Source of the DNA: Rugamonas rivuli
GTDB lineage: Bacteria; Pseudomonadota; Gammaproteobacteria; Burkholderiales; Burkholderiaceae_D
Assembly (NCBI RefSeq): GCF_009380165.1
Contig: NZ_WHUF01000002.1
Location: 186,001 to 250,000 of the forward strand
Length of the DNA: 64,000 nucleotides
Reading direction: 5' to 3'
The translations under genes and the position numbers were made by a program. Shown piece by piece: positions 35,184 through 44,800 of the stretch. Below the pieces are notes generated by a model that was not told the origin of the DNA, ran no database searches, and worked only from the letters and a program-made list of their open reading frames with translations. Position 1 is the stretch's first letter. Every line of letters begins with the position of its first letter.

Positions 35184-35353
35184 GTGAGCTGAAATGCCAC
35201 ACAATGCGCCAGCCCTATCAAATTCAACGTTTCAAATAGGCATTGCTTATAGCGGCTATGCTAGCATCGGAAGAGCGTTTGCAAACTGCGTCATCGTGCA
35301 CGACAAACTTTCCAAGTTAGCAAAACACACGCGATAAAACTAAGAGCCTACCC

Positions 35354-36952
35354 ATGAGAAAAAGCTTAACGCGCCTGCTAGCAGGTTCCCTTCTTGCCGC
35401 CGCTGTCGCCTCCGCCTGGGCAGCCCAGCCGGCCGACGATGGCGCCGCCATCCGGTTCGAAATTTCCCGTTTTGAGGTCAAGGGCAACACCTTGTTGCCG
35501 CAAGCCGAGATCGACGCGCTGCTGGGCAAATTCACCGGCAAGGAGCGCGACTTCGGCGACGTCCAGCGCGCGCTGGAGGCGCTGGAAGAGGTCTACCACA
35601 AGCGCGGCTACAACGTGGTGACGATCGAACTGCCGGAGCAGGAACTCAACCGTGGCGTGGTCGTGCTGCGCGTGGTGGAAACGCGCATCGGCCGCATCAG
35701 CGTGCGCAACAACCTGTACTTCGACGAGAACAATATCCGCCGCAGCCTGCCGGCCTTGCAGGAAGGCCGCACGCCGGACCTGAAGGCGGTCTCGGCCAAC
35801 CTGAAGCAGGGCAACGAGAGCCCCGCCAAGGAAGTCACGCTCAAGCTGCAAAGCGGCGACAAGGACGAGGAAGTCGACGCCGTGCTCGACGTCAAGGACC
35901 AGCGCATCTGGAAGGGCATGGTCAACATCGACAACACCGGCACCACGCAGACCGGCAAGACCCACGTCGGCTTCATCCTGCAGAACGCCAACCTGTTCAA
36001 CCTCGACCACCTGGCCTCGCTGCAGTACACCACCTCGGCCGAGGAGCCGGGCCGCGTCAAGGTGTACGGCGCCGGCTACCACATCCCCTTGTACGCGCTG
36101 GGCGATTCGCTGGACTTCTTCGCCAGCTATTCGAACGTCGATTCCGGCACCGTGTCGGCCGGCGCCGTTAACCTGGCCGTCAGCGGCAAGGGCGCGGTGT
36201 ACGGCGCGCGCTACAACCAGAGCCTGGCCAAGCGCGGCGAGCTGGAATCCAAGCTCAGCTACGGCATCGACTACAAGGCCTTCAAGAACAATGTGCAGCT
36301 GCTGGACCAGGCCGCAGGCCAGCAGCTGGGCAACGACGTCACCGTGCATCCGCTCAGCATCAGCTACCAGGGCACGCTGCCGATCGCGCAGGGCGAAGTG
36401 AGCGGGCAGGTGACGCTGCTGCGCAATATCTCCGGCGGCACCAATGGCGGCCAGGCCGCCTTCACGCTGGCGCGCGACGGTTCCAAGGCCGACTACACCA
36501 TCCTGCGCCTGGCCGGCAGCGTGACGCGCGCGGTGGCCAACGACTGGCAGCTGCGCGCCATCGTCAACGGCCAGTACAGCAGCGATGCGCTGATCCCCGG
36601 CGAGCAGTTCGGCGCCGGCGGCGCGACCTCGGTGCGCGGCTTCGCCGAACGCGAAATCTCCAACGACTCCGGCCTCGGCGTCAACCTGGAAGCCTACACG
36701 CCCAATGTCTGCAGCCACGCCGGCTGGAACTGCCGCTTCCTGGGTTTCTACGACACCGCCTACGTCAAGCGCAACCATGCGCTGCCGAGCGAGATGACCA
36801 GCACCACCATCGCCAGCGTGGGCCTGGGCGCGCGCTTCGTGCTGTCGACCTACGTCAACCTGCAACTCGATTACGGCCATGTGGTGCGCGCCGGCGCCAC
36901 CGGCCGCGACAACGCCAACCGCCTGCACCTGCGACTGGGCCTGGCCTACTGA
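35354..36952 (+). CDS. ShlB/FhaC/HecB family TpsB outer-membrane transporter
   Basis: A 532-residue outer-membrane protein with a signal peptide (MRKSLTRLLAGSLLAAAVASAWA), a POTRA_2/ShlB-type domain (about 33-110, FEISRFEVKGNTLLPQAEIDALL), and a 16-strand barrel containing the conserved L6 motif GATSVRGFAEREISNDSG (about 420-437) and ending in a C-terminal aromatic (LGLAY). It exports the exoprotein encoded upstream. An NVCSHAGWNC pair may form an extracellular disulfide. TpsA-before-TpsB is a common order. Confidence 0.95.
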   Translation: MRKSLTRLLAGSLLAAAVASAWAAQPADDGAAIRFEISRFEVKGNTLLPQAEIDALLGKFTGKERDFGDVQRALEALEEVYHKRGYNVVTIELPEQELNRGVVVLRVVETRIGRISVRNNLYFDENNIRRSLPALQEGRTPDLKAVSANLKQGNESPAKEVTLKLQSGDKDEEVDAVLDVKDQRIWKGMVNIDNTGTTQTGKTHVGFILQNANLFNLDHLASLQYTTSAEEPGRVKVYGAGYHIPLYALGDSLDFFASYSNVDSGTVSAGAVNLAVSGKGAVYGARYNQSLAKRGELESKLSYGIDYKAFKNNVQLLDQAAGQQLGNDVTVHPLSISYQGTLPIAQGEVSGQVTLLRNISGGTNGGQAAFTLARDGSKADYTILRLAGSVTRAVANDWQLRAIVNGQYSSDALIPGEQFGAGGATSVRGFAEREISNDSGLGVNLEAYTPNVCSHAGWNCRFLGFYDTAYVKRNHALPSEMTSTTIASVGLGARFVLSTYVNLQLDYGHVVRAGATGRDNANRLHLRLGLAY

Positions 36953-36980
36953 TGCGGCACTGAATACACTGGAAATCAAA

Positions 36981-37826
36981 ATGCTACAGCCAAAAAACTC
37001 TACCGTACTCAAGACCCTGTTCCGGGGCTTGCTGTTGCTGGCGCTGTGCGGCATGGCCGGCGCGGGCTGGGCCGCGCAGGTGGCGGGCACCATCGTGCAG
37101 CTGAGCGGGCCGCTGCTGGCCAAGAAGGCTGACGGCGTGGTGCGCATCCTGTCGATGCGCTCCGAAGTCGAAAGCGGCGATACGCTGGTGACGGAAAAGA
37201 ACACCTACGCCATGGTCAAGTTCATCGACAACAGCGAGATCACGCTCAAGCCGGCCACCACGTTCAAGGTGGAGAACTTCAGCTACGACGCCGGCAAGCC
37301 GGATGCGGACAACGCGTCCTTCAACCTGGTCAAGGGCGGCCTGCGTTCGGTGACGGGTTTGCTGGGCAAGCGCAACAAGGAAAAATTCGCCATGAAGACG
37401 CCGAGCGCCACCATCGGCATCCGCGGCACCACCTTCATCGCCGACATCGTCGAGCCGAGCGCGGAGGCGGTGGCCGCGCGCATGGCCTACAACCTGGCCA
37501 GCACCGCCGCGCTGGACCCGACGGCCGCGCCGGTGCAGCCGCTGATGCTGGCGCAGTTGACGCTTCCATCGCCGACCGCCGCCCGCGCGCCCGGCCTGTA
37601 TGTGCAGGTGCTCGACGGCTTGATCCACGTGACCAACCCTTCCGGCACGGCCAACTTCAGCGCCGGGCAGTTTGGCTTCACGCCGAGCTTCAGGACGCCG
37701 CCGATCATCCTGCCGGCCAATCCCGGCATTCCGTTCACGCCGCCGCCGGCGTTCAGCCAGAGCACCGGCCCGTCGTCCAGCACCGGCCCAGGCAAATCGA
37801 ATACCGTCGATTGCGAAGTGCGCTGA
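36981..37826 (+). CDS. FecR-domain periplasmic protein
   Basis: A 281-residue exported protein (signal peptide LFRGLLLLALCGMAGAGWA). Its FecR domain spans about 35-150 (VAGTIVQLSGPLLAKKADGVVRIL, VESGDTLVTEKNTYAMVKFIDNSEITLKPAT, KTPSATIGIRGTTF). The C-terminal third is Pro/Ser rich and ends in CEVR. There is no anti-sigma cytoplasmic part, unlike FecR itself. Stand-alone periplasmic FecR proteins often accompany CHASE2 cyclases, as in this block. It follows tpsB by 28 bases. Confidence 0.9.
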   Translation: MLQPKNSTVLKTLFRGLLLLALCGMAGAGWAAQVAGTIVQLSGPLLAKKADGVVRILSMRSEVESGDTLVTEKNTYAMVKFIDNSEITLKPATTFKVENFSYDAGKPDADNASFNLVKGGLRSVTGLLGKRNKEKFAMKTPSATIGIRGTTFIADIVEPSAEAVAARMAYNLASTAALDPTAAPVQPLMLAQLTLPSPTAARAPGLYVQVLDGLIHVTNPSGTANFSAGQFGFTPSFRTPPIILPANPGIPFTPPPAFSQSTGPSSSTGPGKSNTVDCEVR

Positions 37827-37833
37827 AAAGGAC

Positions 37834-37864
37834 TTGACCTTCCCATCGTGGGATACTTGATGCT
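37834..37864 (+). promoter_or_regulatory. CueR-type promoter/operator of copA
   Basis: TTGACC (37834-37839) and GATGCT (37859-37864) are separated by 19 bp, the long spacer typical of MerR-family promoters. The spacer starts with the CueR half-site (ACCTTCC including the -35 overlap) and contains TCCCA-TCG-TGGGA. It lies 31 bases before the copA start. Confidence 0.72.
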
Positions 37865-37894
37865 GTCGTCATCGAGTCGCCCATTGGGTTTGCC

Positions 37895-40168
37895 ATGTCC
37901 ACTTCCGTTAATCCCGTAACACTGTCGATCAAAATCGAGGGCATGACCTGCGCTTCCTGCGTGGGCCGTGTCGAGCGCGTGCTGGCGGCCGTGCCGGGCG
38001 TGGACAAGGTCAGCGTCAACCTGGCGACCGAATCGGCGCGGGTGGAGTCGTCCGCGCCGCTCGATGTCGCGGTGCTGGTGCAGGCGGTCGACAAGGCCGG
38101 GTATCAGGCTGCGCCGGAGCAGCCTTTGTCCGCCCCGGCCCCGGCTCCCGCTCACGGCGCGTTGCCGCATCTGCTGGCGGCGCCGGCGGGCGGCCGCGCG
38201 GTGCTGCTGGCGGCCTTGCTGTCGCTGCCCTTGCTGCTGCCGATGCTGCTGGAGCTGGCCGGCGTGCACTGGATGCTGGACGGCCGCGTGCAGATGCTAC
38301 TGGCGACGCCGGTGCAGTTCTGGCTGGGCGCGCGCTTCTACCGCGCCGGCTGGCTGGCCGTGCGCGCCCGCAGCGGCAATATGGATCTGCTGGTAGCCTT
38401 GGGCACGAGCGCGGCGTATGGCTTGAGCGTCTATCAGCTGCTGTCATCGACGGCCGCCATGCCGCATCTGTACTTCGAAGCGTCGGCGGTGGTGATCACC
38501 TTGATCTTGCTGGGCAAATGGCTGGAGGCACGCGCCAAGCGCCAGACCACGTCCGCGATCCGCGCCTTGCAGGTGCTGCGGCCGGAATCGGCGCGGGTGC
38601 GGCGCGGCGCGCAGGATGTGGACGTGCCGATCGCCGAGGTGCTACCGGGCGAACTGGTGGTGGTGCGGCCGGGCGAGCGGGTCGCGGTCGACGGCGAAGT
38701 GGTGGAGGGCGCCAGCCATGTCGACGAGGCGCTCATCACCGGAGAGAGCCTGCCGGTAGCGCGCCATGCGGGCGACCGCGTGACGGGAGGCGCCATCAAT
38801 GGCGAAGGCCTGCTGCTGGTGCGGGTGACGGCGGTGGGCGCGGAGAGCACGCTGGCGCGCATCATTCGTCTGGTCGAGGATGCGCAGGCGGCCAAGGCGC
38901 CGGTGCAGCATCTGGTGGACCGCGTCAGCGCGGTGTTCGTGCCGGTGGTGCTGGTGCTGGCTGTGCTCACGCTGGCCGGCTGGTGGCTGGCGACCGGCGA
39001 CGCGGAACGGGCCATCATCAATGCGGTGGCGGTGATGGTGATCGCCTGCCCATGCGCGCTGGGATTGGCGACGCCCGCCGCCATCATGGCCGGCACCGGC
39101 GTGGCCGCGCGCTATGGAATACTGATCAAGGACGCGGAAGCGCTGGAACTGGCGCACCGCATCACCACCGTGGCGTTCGACAAGACCGGCACGCTCACCG
39201 AGGGCAAGCCATCGCTGGTGGCGTTTGAGCCGGCGGAATCGGCCGGCGTCGATAAAACGCGGCTGCTGCAACTGGCCGCCGCCATTCAGCGCGGCAGCGA
39301 ACACGCGCTGGCCCGCGCCGTCACAGATGCCGCCGCTGCCGCCACCGCGAGCGCCGCGACCGGCGACGGCGCCATCGCCGCCGCGCCGAGCGTTTCCGGT
39401 GTCGCCGCATTGCCCGGCCGTGGCGTTGCGGCCACCGTCGATGGCGCGCGCCTGATCCTGGGCAGCACGCGCCTGATGCAGGAAGAGGGCGTCGCACTGG
39501 ACGCCCTGCGCGCCCGCGCTGCAGAACTGGAGCAGCAAGGCCTGACCATCTCCTGGCTGGCCGCATCAAACGCGCCGCAGCCCGTGCAGCTACTAGGCCT
39601 GCTAGCCTTCGGCGACCGCATCAAACCCCAAGCGCGGGCCGCCCTGCAAGCGCTGCACGACATGCACATCCAAACCATCCTGCTCACCGGCGACAACCAA
39701 GGCAGCGCCGACGCCGTCGGCAAAGAACTGGGCGCAGGCCGCATCGTCGCCAACATGCTCCCCGCCGACAAAGCCGCCACCGTCGCCGCGCTGAAGAGCA
39801 AGGAAAGCTGCATCGCCATGGTCGGCGACGGCATCAACGACGCCCCTGCGCTGGCCGCCGCCGATGTCGGCATCGCCATGTCCAGCGGCACCGACGTCGC
39901 CATGCACGCCGCCGGCATCACGCTGATGCGCGGCGATCCGGCGCTGGTGGCAGCCGCCATCTCGATCTCGCGCCGCAGCTACAGCAAAATACGCCAGAAC
40001 CTGTTCTGGGCTTTCATCTACAACCTGGTTGGCATCCCGCTGGCCGCCTTCGGCCTGCTCAACCCCATGGTCGCAGGCGCCGCGATGGCGCTCAGCTCCG
40101 TCAGCGTGATCAGCAACGCCCTGCTGCTGCGCCGCTGGAAGCCGGACCACCTGAAAGGACAAGCATGA
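37895..40168 (+). CDS. copA: Copper-exporting P1B-type ATPase
   Basis: This 757-residue copper pump has one N-terminal metal-binding domain (GMTCASC, about residues 14-20), eight membrane helices, the membrane CPC site ([12 protein letters not shown]), the phosphorylated Asp in DKTGTLTEG and the hinge [10 protein letters not shown]. It exports Cu(I) to the periplasm. It overlaps the cueR-like gene by four bases (ATGA) and has a CueR-type promoter. Confidence 0.96.
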   Translation: MSTSVNPVTLSIKIEGMTCASCVGRVERVLAAVPGVDKVSVNLATESARVESSAPLDVAVLVQAVDKAGYQAAPEQPLSAPAPAPAHGALPHLLAAPAGGRAVLLAALLSLPLLLPMLLELAGVHWMLDGRVQMLLATPVQFWLGARFYRAGWLAVRARSGNMDLLVALGTSAAYGLSVYQLLSSTAAMPHLYFEASAVVITLILLGKWLEARAKRQTTSAIRALQVLRPESARVRRGAQDVDVPIAEVLPGELVVVRPGERVAVDGEVVEGASHVDEALITGESLPVARHAGDRVTGGAINGEGLLLVRVTAVGAESTLARIIRLVEDAQAAKAPVQHLVDRVSAVFVPVVLVLAVLTLAGWWLATGDAERAIINAVAVMVIACPCALGLATPAAIMAGTGVAARYGILIKDAEALELAHRITTVAFDKTGTLTEGKPSLVAFEPAESAGVDKTRLLQLAAAIQRGSEHALARAVTDAAAAATASAATGDGAIAAAPSVSGVAALPGRGVAATVDGARLILGSTRLMQEEGVALDALRARAAELEQQGLTISWLAASNAPQPVQLLGLLAFGDRIKPQARAALQALHDMHIQTILLTGDNQGSADAVGKELGAGRIVANMLPADKAATVAALKSKESCIAMVGDGINDAPALAAADVGIAMSSGTDVAMHAAGITLMRGDPALVAAAISISRRSYSKIRQNLFWAFIYNLVGIPLAAFGLLNPMVAGAAMALSSVSVISNALLLRRWKPDHLKGQA

Positions 40169-40551
40169 ACATCGGACAAGCGGCAACAGCCAGCGGCGTC
40201 TCCGCCAAGATGATCCGCTACTACGAAAGCATCGCCCTGATCCCGGCGGGCCGCCGCAGCGAAGCCGGCTACCGCATCTACGGCGACAACGACCTGCACA
40301 CGCTGCGCTTCGTCAAGCGCGGCCGCGCACTGGGCTTCTCGCTGGACCAGATCCGCGATTTGCTCTCGCTGTGGCAGAACAAGGAGCGCGCCAGCGCCGA
40401 CGTCAAGACCATCGCTCTGGGCCACGTGACGGAACTGAACCAGCGCATCGCCGAGCTGACCGAAATGCGCGACACCCTGCAAACGCTGGCCGGCTGCTGC
40501 CACGGCGATCATCGCCCCGACTGCCCGATTCTCCAAACTCTTGCCGGTTAA
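40165..40551 (+). CDS. cueR: MerR family copper regulator (CueR-like)
   Basis: A 128-residue MerR protein: winged-helix [26 protein letters not shown], dimerisation helix, and a C-terminal metal-binding loop with Cys-x7-Cys (CHGDHRPDC), the Cu(I)/Ag(I) signature of CueR. It overlaps copA by ATGA and should activate both the copA promoter and the copper chaperone promoter at 49.7 kb. Confidence 0.92.
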   Translation: MNIGQAATASGVSAKMIRYYESIALIPAGRRSEAGYRIYGDNDLHTLRFVKRGRALGFSLDQIRDLLSLWQNKERASADVKTIALGHVTELNQRIAELTEMRDTLQTLAGCCHGDHRPDCPILQTLAG

Positions 40552-40553
40552 AG

Positions 40554-40559
40554 TATAAT
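40554..40559 (+). promoter_or_regulatory. -10 element of the cobalamin-riboswitch operon
   Basis: A perfect TATAAT begins two bases after the cueR stop codon. Transcription from it would begin at about 40566, right at the 5' edge of the riboswitch. No good -35 is visible. Confidence 0.6.
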
Positions 40560-40565
40560 CGCCCG

Positions 40566-40765
40566 GTTTTGGTGCCCGCGCGTCTGTCCAGATGCGCAGT
40601 TAAACGGGAAACATGAAGCTGGCCACGCCAGCCCACATGTGCTGCCCCCGCAACGGTAAACAAGCGTCGTCGTTGACGACAAATCCGCCTCTTCAGACCA
40701 CTGTGCCCGCGCATGGGAAGGTCAGGCGGTGTCGCTTGCCAGCCCGGATACCGGCCAAGACAGGT
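40566..40765 (+). ncRNA. Cobalamin riboswitch
   Basis: The leader contains conserved parts of the cobalamin aptamer in order: GGTGCC, GTTAAACGGGAAACA, GCTGCCCCCGCAACGGTAA, CCACTGTGC, CATGGGAAGGTCAGGCGGT and the B12 box GCCAGCCCGGATACCGGCC (40738-40756). It should reduce expression of the downstream operon when adenosyl- or other cobalamins are plentiful. Confidence 0.95.
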
Positions 40766-40792
40766 GGAAATGCCCAGGCATTTCTGTTCAAT

Positions 40793-40814
40793 CCGCTCAC
40801 GGGGAGGTGAGCGG
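40793..40814 (+). promoter_or_regulatory. Hairpin downstream of the riboswitch
   Basis: CCGCTCAC (40793-40800) pairs perfectly with GTGAGCGG (40807-40814) around GGGGAG. A T-rich stretch follows only after eight bases. It may be part of the expression platform. Confidence 0.5.
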
Positions 40815-40887
40815 CTTGCATCTGTTTTGATCTACACCTATGCATCGATTTTTCGCGCCACGGCTTTGCCGACTGGCGGCCGTGCTT

Positions 40888-40912
40888 CGCGCACGCGCCG
40901 TCCGCGTGCGCG
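40888..40912 (+). promoter_or_regulatory. Strong 10-bp hairpin in the long leader
   Basis: CGCGCACGCG (40888-40897) and CGCGTGCGCG (40903-40912) are perfect arms with a five-base loop, about 40 bases before the first start codon of the operon. GATTTTCTCT follows eight bases later, so an attenuator is possible but not certain. Confidence 0.5.
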
Positions 40913-40951
40913 CACGCCCTGATTTTCTCTCCCTGCCTATTGGACCATCCC

Positions 40952-41548
40952 ATGTTTAACCTGCCCACCGACGCGGCCGTGCACTCCATCGAGACACTGC
41001 TTTACTCCATCTCCACCGTCCTGTATCTGCCCGTGCTGCTGGGGATTGCAGCGCTGGTGCTGCATATGCTGGTGTGCTTCGGCACCTTCGGCGCTGAATG
41101 GCTGGAACGCCGGCGCGGCGTACGCGTGCTGGTCGCCACCGCCAAACAGGAAATGGCCGCCGTGCTGACCGCGCAGGAAGGCGAGCCGGGACTGGACGCC
41201 CGCCTCGAACGTCTGGTGCAGCGCGCCGACGCCAACGGCGTGCGCCGCCTGGACGCGGTGCGCTTCGTGGTGCGCGTGGGCCCGGCGCTGGGTTTGATGG
41301 GCACCCTGATCCCGATGGGCATTTCGCTGGCCGGCCTCGCGCAGGGCAACCTGCCGAAGATGGCCGAGTCGATGACCACCGCCTTCACCGCCACCGTGGT
41401 CGGCCTGGCGTGCAGCGTCAGCGCGTATGTACTGAGTTTGGTGCGCGAGCACTGGCTGCGCACGGACCTGACCGAGATCGCCTACGTGGCCGAATCCCAC
41501 CTTGCGGCGCAAGACCACAAGCCGCACCTCGTGCGCGCGGGAGCCTGA
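40952..41548 (+). CDS. MotA/TolQ/ExbB-type proton channel protein
   Basis: A 198-residue protein with three membrane helices: LYSISTVLYLPVLLGIAALVLHMLV (about 14-40) and two in the ExbB core, VRVGPALGLMGTLIPMGISLAGLA and MTTAFTATVVGLACSVSAYVLSLV. This is the conserved channel signature of the ExbB/TolQ/MotA family. It is probably the proton-driven energiser of this operon, HmuT-like in Bacteroidetes haem loci. ATG 40952 (MFNLP) has GGA ten bases upstream. Confidence 0.9.
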   Translation: MFNLPTDAAVHSIETLLYSISTVLYLPVLLGIAALVLHMLVCFGTFGAEWLERRRGVRVLVATAKQEMAAVLTAQEGEPGLDARLERLVQRADANGVRRLDAVRFVVRVGPALGLMGTLIPMGISLAGLAQGNLPKMAESMTTAFTATVVGLACSVSAYVLSLVREHWLRTDLTEIAYVAESHLAAQDHKPHLVRAGA

Positions 41549-41549
41549 G

Positions 41550-41885
41550 ATGCGCTATATGAACCGCCACCGCTTCAGCCGCATCGGCGAGCATAACGAA
41601 GATCCGCTGTCCGGCGTCGCCAACCTGTTCGACGCCAGCATCGTCTTCATCGTCGCCATGATGCTGGCGCTGTTCTCGGCCTGGAACATGATGGACCTGC
41701 TGGATCCGAACTCCGAAGTCACCATCGCCAAGAAAAGCGCCGACGGCCACGTCGAGGTGCTGACCAAGAAGGGCTCTGAAATCAAGGTCAGCAAAGTGAG
41801 CGACAAGCCGCTGTCGGGCTCCGGCAAGCGCTTGGGCACTGCGTATCAGCTGCCGGATGGGAAGGTCGTCTATGTACCGGAATAA
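41550..41885 (+). CDS. DUF2149 family protein (ExbD-like partner)
   Basis: A 111-residue protein with an N-terminal cytoplasmic segment (EDPLSGVANLFDASIVFIVAMMLALFSAW), one membrane helix containing Asp near its start as in ExbD/TolR, and a small periplasmic domain. This is the DUF2149 family, found beside ExbB-like and CobN-like genes (HmuU position). It starts one base after the channel gene stop and its end overlaps the CobN-like gene by 14 bases. Confidence 0.85.
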   Translation: MRYMNRHRFSRIGEHNEDPLSGVANLFDASIVFIVAMMLALFSAWNMMDLLDPNSEVTIAKKSADGHVEVLTKKGSEIKVSKVSDKPLSGSGKRLGTAYQLPDGKVVYVPE

Positions 41886-44800
41886 CAAGCTGTGGGTGCT
41901 GCTGCTGTTGCTGGCGTCCCTGTGCATCGGCGGATATGTGCACTCCGCGCAGGCGCCGCGCACGCTGGCGCTGATGCTGGGCGATGTGGAATCGCGTCCG
42001 GCCGTGCTGGCGGTGCGCGGCCTGCAAGCCGAGTTGAAAGAGCTGAACGTCGCCGTGCGCATCATCCCCGCCAACGGCATGACGCCGGCCGACCGCGCGG
42101 CCCTGACCAGCGCCGATGTCGCCGTCGTCAACGCCAAGGGCCGCCAGGCCATGGTGGGCCTGAGCGCCGAACTGCTGGCGCTGCAAAAGGCACGCCGTCC
42201 GGTGTTCGCGGTCGGCGGCGCCATCGACGACAGCCTGCGCGAGCAGGGCGTGCGCGATGACGCCGCCATCCAGTCCTACCACCGCGAAGGCGGCGTGGAG
42301 AACGTAGGCAATCTGCTGCGCTACATCCTGCGCAACCACTTCGGCGCCAAGCTGTCCGTGGCGCCGGTGCATGCGATGCCGGAAGTGGGCCTGTACGACG
42401 TGGCGGCCAATCGTACGTCGAGCAGCTACGAGCAGTACCTGCAAGGCTACGCCAACTACAAGGCCGGCGCGCCATGGATCGCCGTGCCGTTCTACCGCGC
42501 CAGCCTGGTGGCGGGACAAACGCTGCCGCTGGCGGCCATCGTCGCGCGGCTGGAGGCCAGCGGCTACAACGTGCTGCCGGTGTTCGGCTATCCGTACGAC
42601 GTGCCGCTGCGCTTCCTGCTCGATGAAAACGGCAAGAGCCGCGTCGAGTTGATTGTCGCATTGGGCATGAAGGTGGGCGGCACCGCCAACACCGGCGCGC
42701 TGCTGGACAAGATCGGCGTCCCGGCCATCAACGCCATCACGCTGAGCCAGCAGTCGCTGGCGCAGTGGCAGGAGTCGAAGATAGGCCTCGACATCATCGA
42801 GCGCACCTGGCAGCTGGCCGGCGCCGAAGTGGCGGGCCTGATCCAGCCGACTGTGGTCGCCAGCCGCGAACGCATCAGCGATGCGCAGACCGGCCTGGCC
42901 TACGTCGAGGAGACGCCCATCCCCGAACGCATCGAGCGCCTCAATGAGCGCGTCGCCAGCTGGATGGCCTTGCGCCAGAAGGCCAACGGCGACAAGCGTA
43001 TCGCCATGATCTACTTTAACTATCCGCACGGTTCCGAGACTATCGGCGCGGCCTACCTGAACGTGCTGCCGGAAAGCCTGTGGCAGATCGTCCAGCGCCT
43101 GAAGCTGGAGGGCTACCAGACCGGCGCCGCGCTGCCGCCGTCGCAGGACGAGCTGCAAGGCGAGATCCAGCAGTGGGGCAATTATCCCGGCAAGTCGAAG
43201 GGCGACTACATGGCGGGCCTGAAGCATCTGGCCGAAAGCGGCCAGGCGTTGCTGGTGCCGCTGGCCGATTACCAGAAATGGTTCGCCACGCTGGCGCAGC
43301 CGCTGCGCGCATCGATAGAAAAATCCTGGGGCAAGCCGGAGAACGCGCCTGTCCTGTGGCGCAACGCCAAGGGCGAGCCGTTCTTCGTCTATCCTGCGCG
43401 CCGCTTCGGCAATGTGCTGATGGCGCCGCAGCCCGGCCGCGCGTGGGAGCAGAACCTGGAGAAGCTGCACAACGAAGTGAGCATGCCGCCATCGCATGAA
43501 TACATCGCCTTCTATCTGTGGCTGCAAAAGGGCTTCCAGGCCAACGCCGTTATGCACATCGGCACCCACGGCACGCAGGAATGGCTGACCGGTAAAGAGG
43601 CCGGCCTGTCCGACAGCGATCCGACCGAAGCGCTGATCGGTGCCATGCCCAACATCTATCCGTATGTGATGGACGACGTGGGCGAGGGCATACAGGCCAA
43701 GCGCCGTGGCATGGCCGTCATCATCGACCACATGACGCCACCGTTCGACGTGGCGGGCCTCAACCCCGACCTGCGCGAACTGGGCGCGCTGCTGAACGAC
43801 TACCGCGTGGCCGAACAAAAAAGCCCGCTGCTGGCGCGCAGCCACCTGACGGCGATCAACCGCCTGGCAGCCAAGAGCGGCGTGTTGAAGGACATGAAAA
43901 AGACCGAGCTCAAAACCGAAGCCGACATGGAAGGCCTGGAGGAATACCTGGACGACACCGGCAGCAAGCTGACGCCGTTCGGCCTGCACACCTTCGGCGT
44001 GGCGCCGAAAGCGGAGCTGCGCAACGCCACCGCGCGCGCAGTGGTCAGCCTCGACACCACGTCGACGCCGGAGCAGAAAACCAAACGCATCGCGCAGCTG
44101 GAGGGCGATATCGAACGCAGCGCCGGGCTGGAACTGGAGCGCCTGATGCAGGCGCTGTCGGGCCGTTACATTCCGACCGGCGCCAGTGCTGACCTGGTAC
44201 GCAATCCGGACGCGCTGCCGACCGGCCGCAACTTCTTCGGCCTCGATCCGTCGCGCATCCCGAGCAAGACTACCTACGAAGCCGGCTACAAACTGGCGCA
44301 GCAACTGGCGGAAGACTACCGCAAGCGCCATGGCGCCTGGCCGGACAAGTTGAGCATGAACCTGTGGGGTGTCGAAACCTCGCGCCACGAAGGCATCATG
44401 GAAGCGCAGGCGATGGCGCTGATGGGCGTGCGTCCGACCTGGGACGAGCGTGGCCGCGTGACCGGTGTGGAAGCGCTGACCCGCAAGCAGCTGGGCCGCC
44501 CGCGCGTGGACGTGACGCTGATCTCGTCCGGCCTGTTCCGCGACCTGTTCGGCAATCTGCTGACGTTGATGGACCAGGCGGCGCAGCTGGCGCAGAAGCA
44601 GGACGACAACGGTCCCGGCGAAGGCGGCAACGTGATGCAGGCGCACAGCCAGAAAACCGTGGCCGCATTGCAGGCCAGGGGCATCTCCGCCGAGGAGGCG
44701 CAGCGCATGGCGTCGGTGCGCATCTTCGGCCTGCCGAGCGGCGCCTATGGCACGCAGATCGAAAAGCTGATCCCGCTGACCAACGCCTGGCAGAACGAGA

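Noticed and set aside
31872..35204. 1,110-residue open frame on the minus strand
   Set aside because: It is antisense to the exoprotein gene and follows its repeat pattern (for example Gly-rich repeat opposite the Ala repeat). No signal peptide or domain seen.
37487..38269. Minus-strand frame over the fecR end and copA start
   Set aside because: It covers a copper promoter and the start of copA on the other strand and has no family features.
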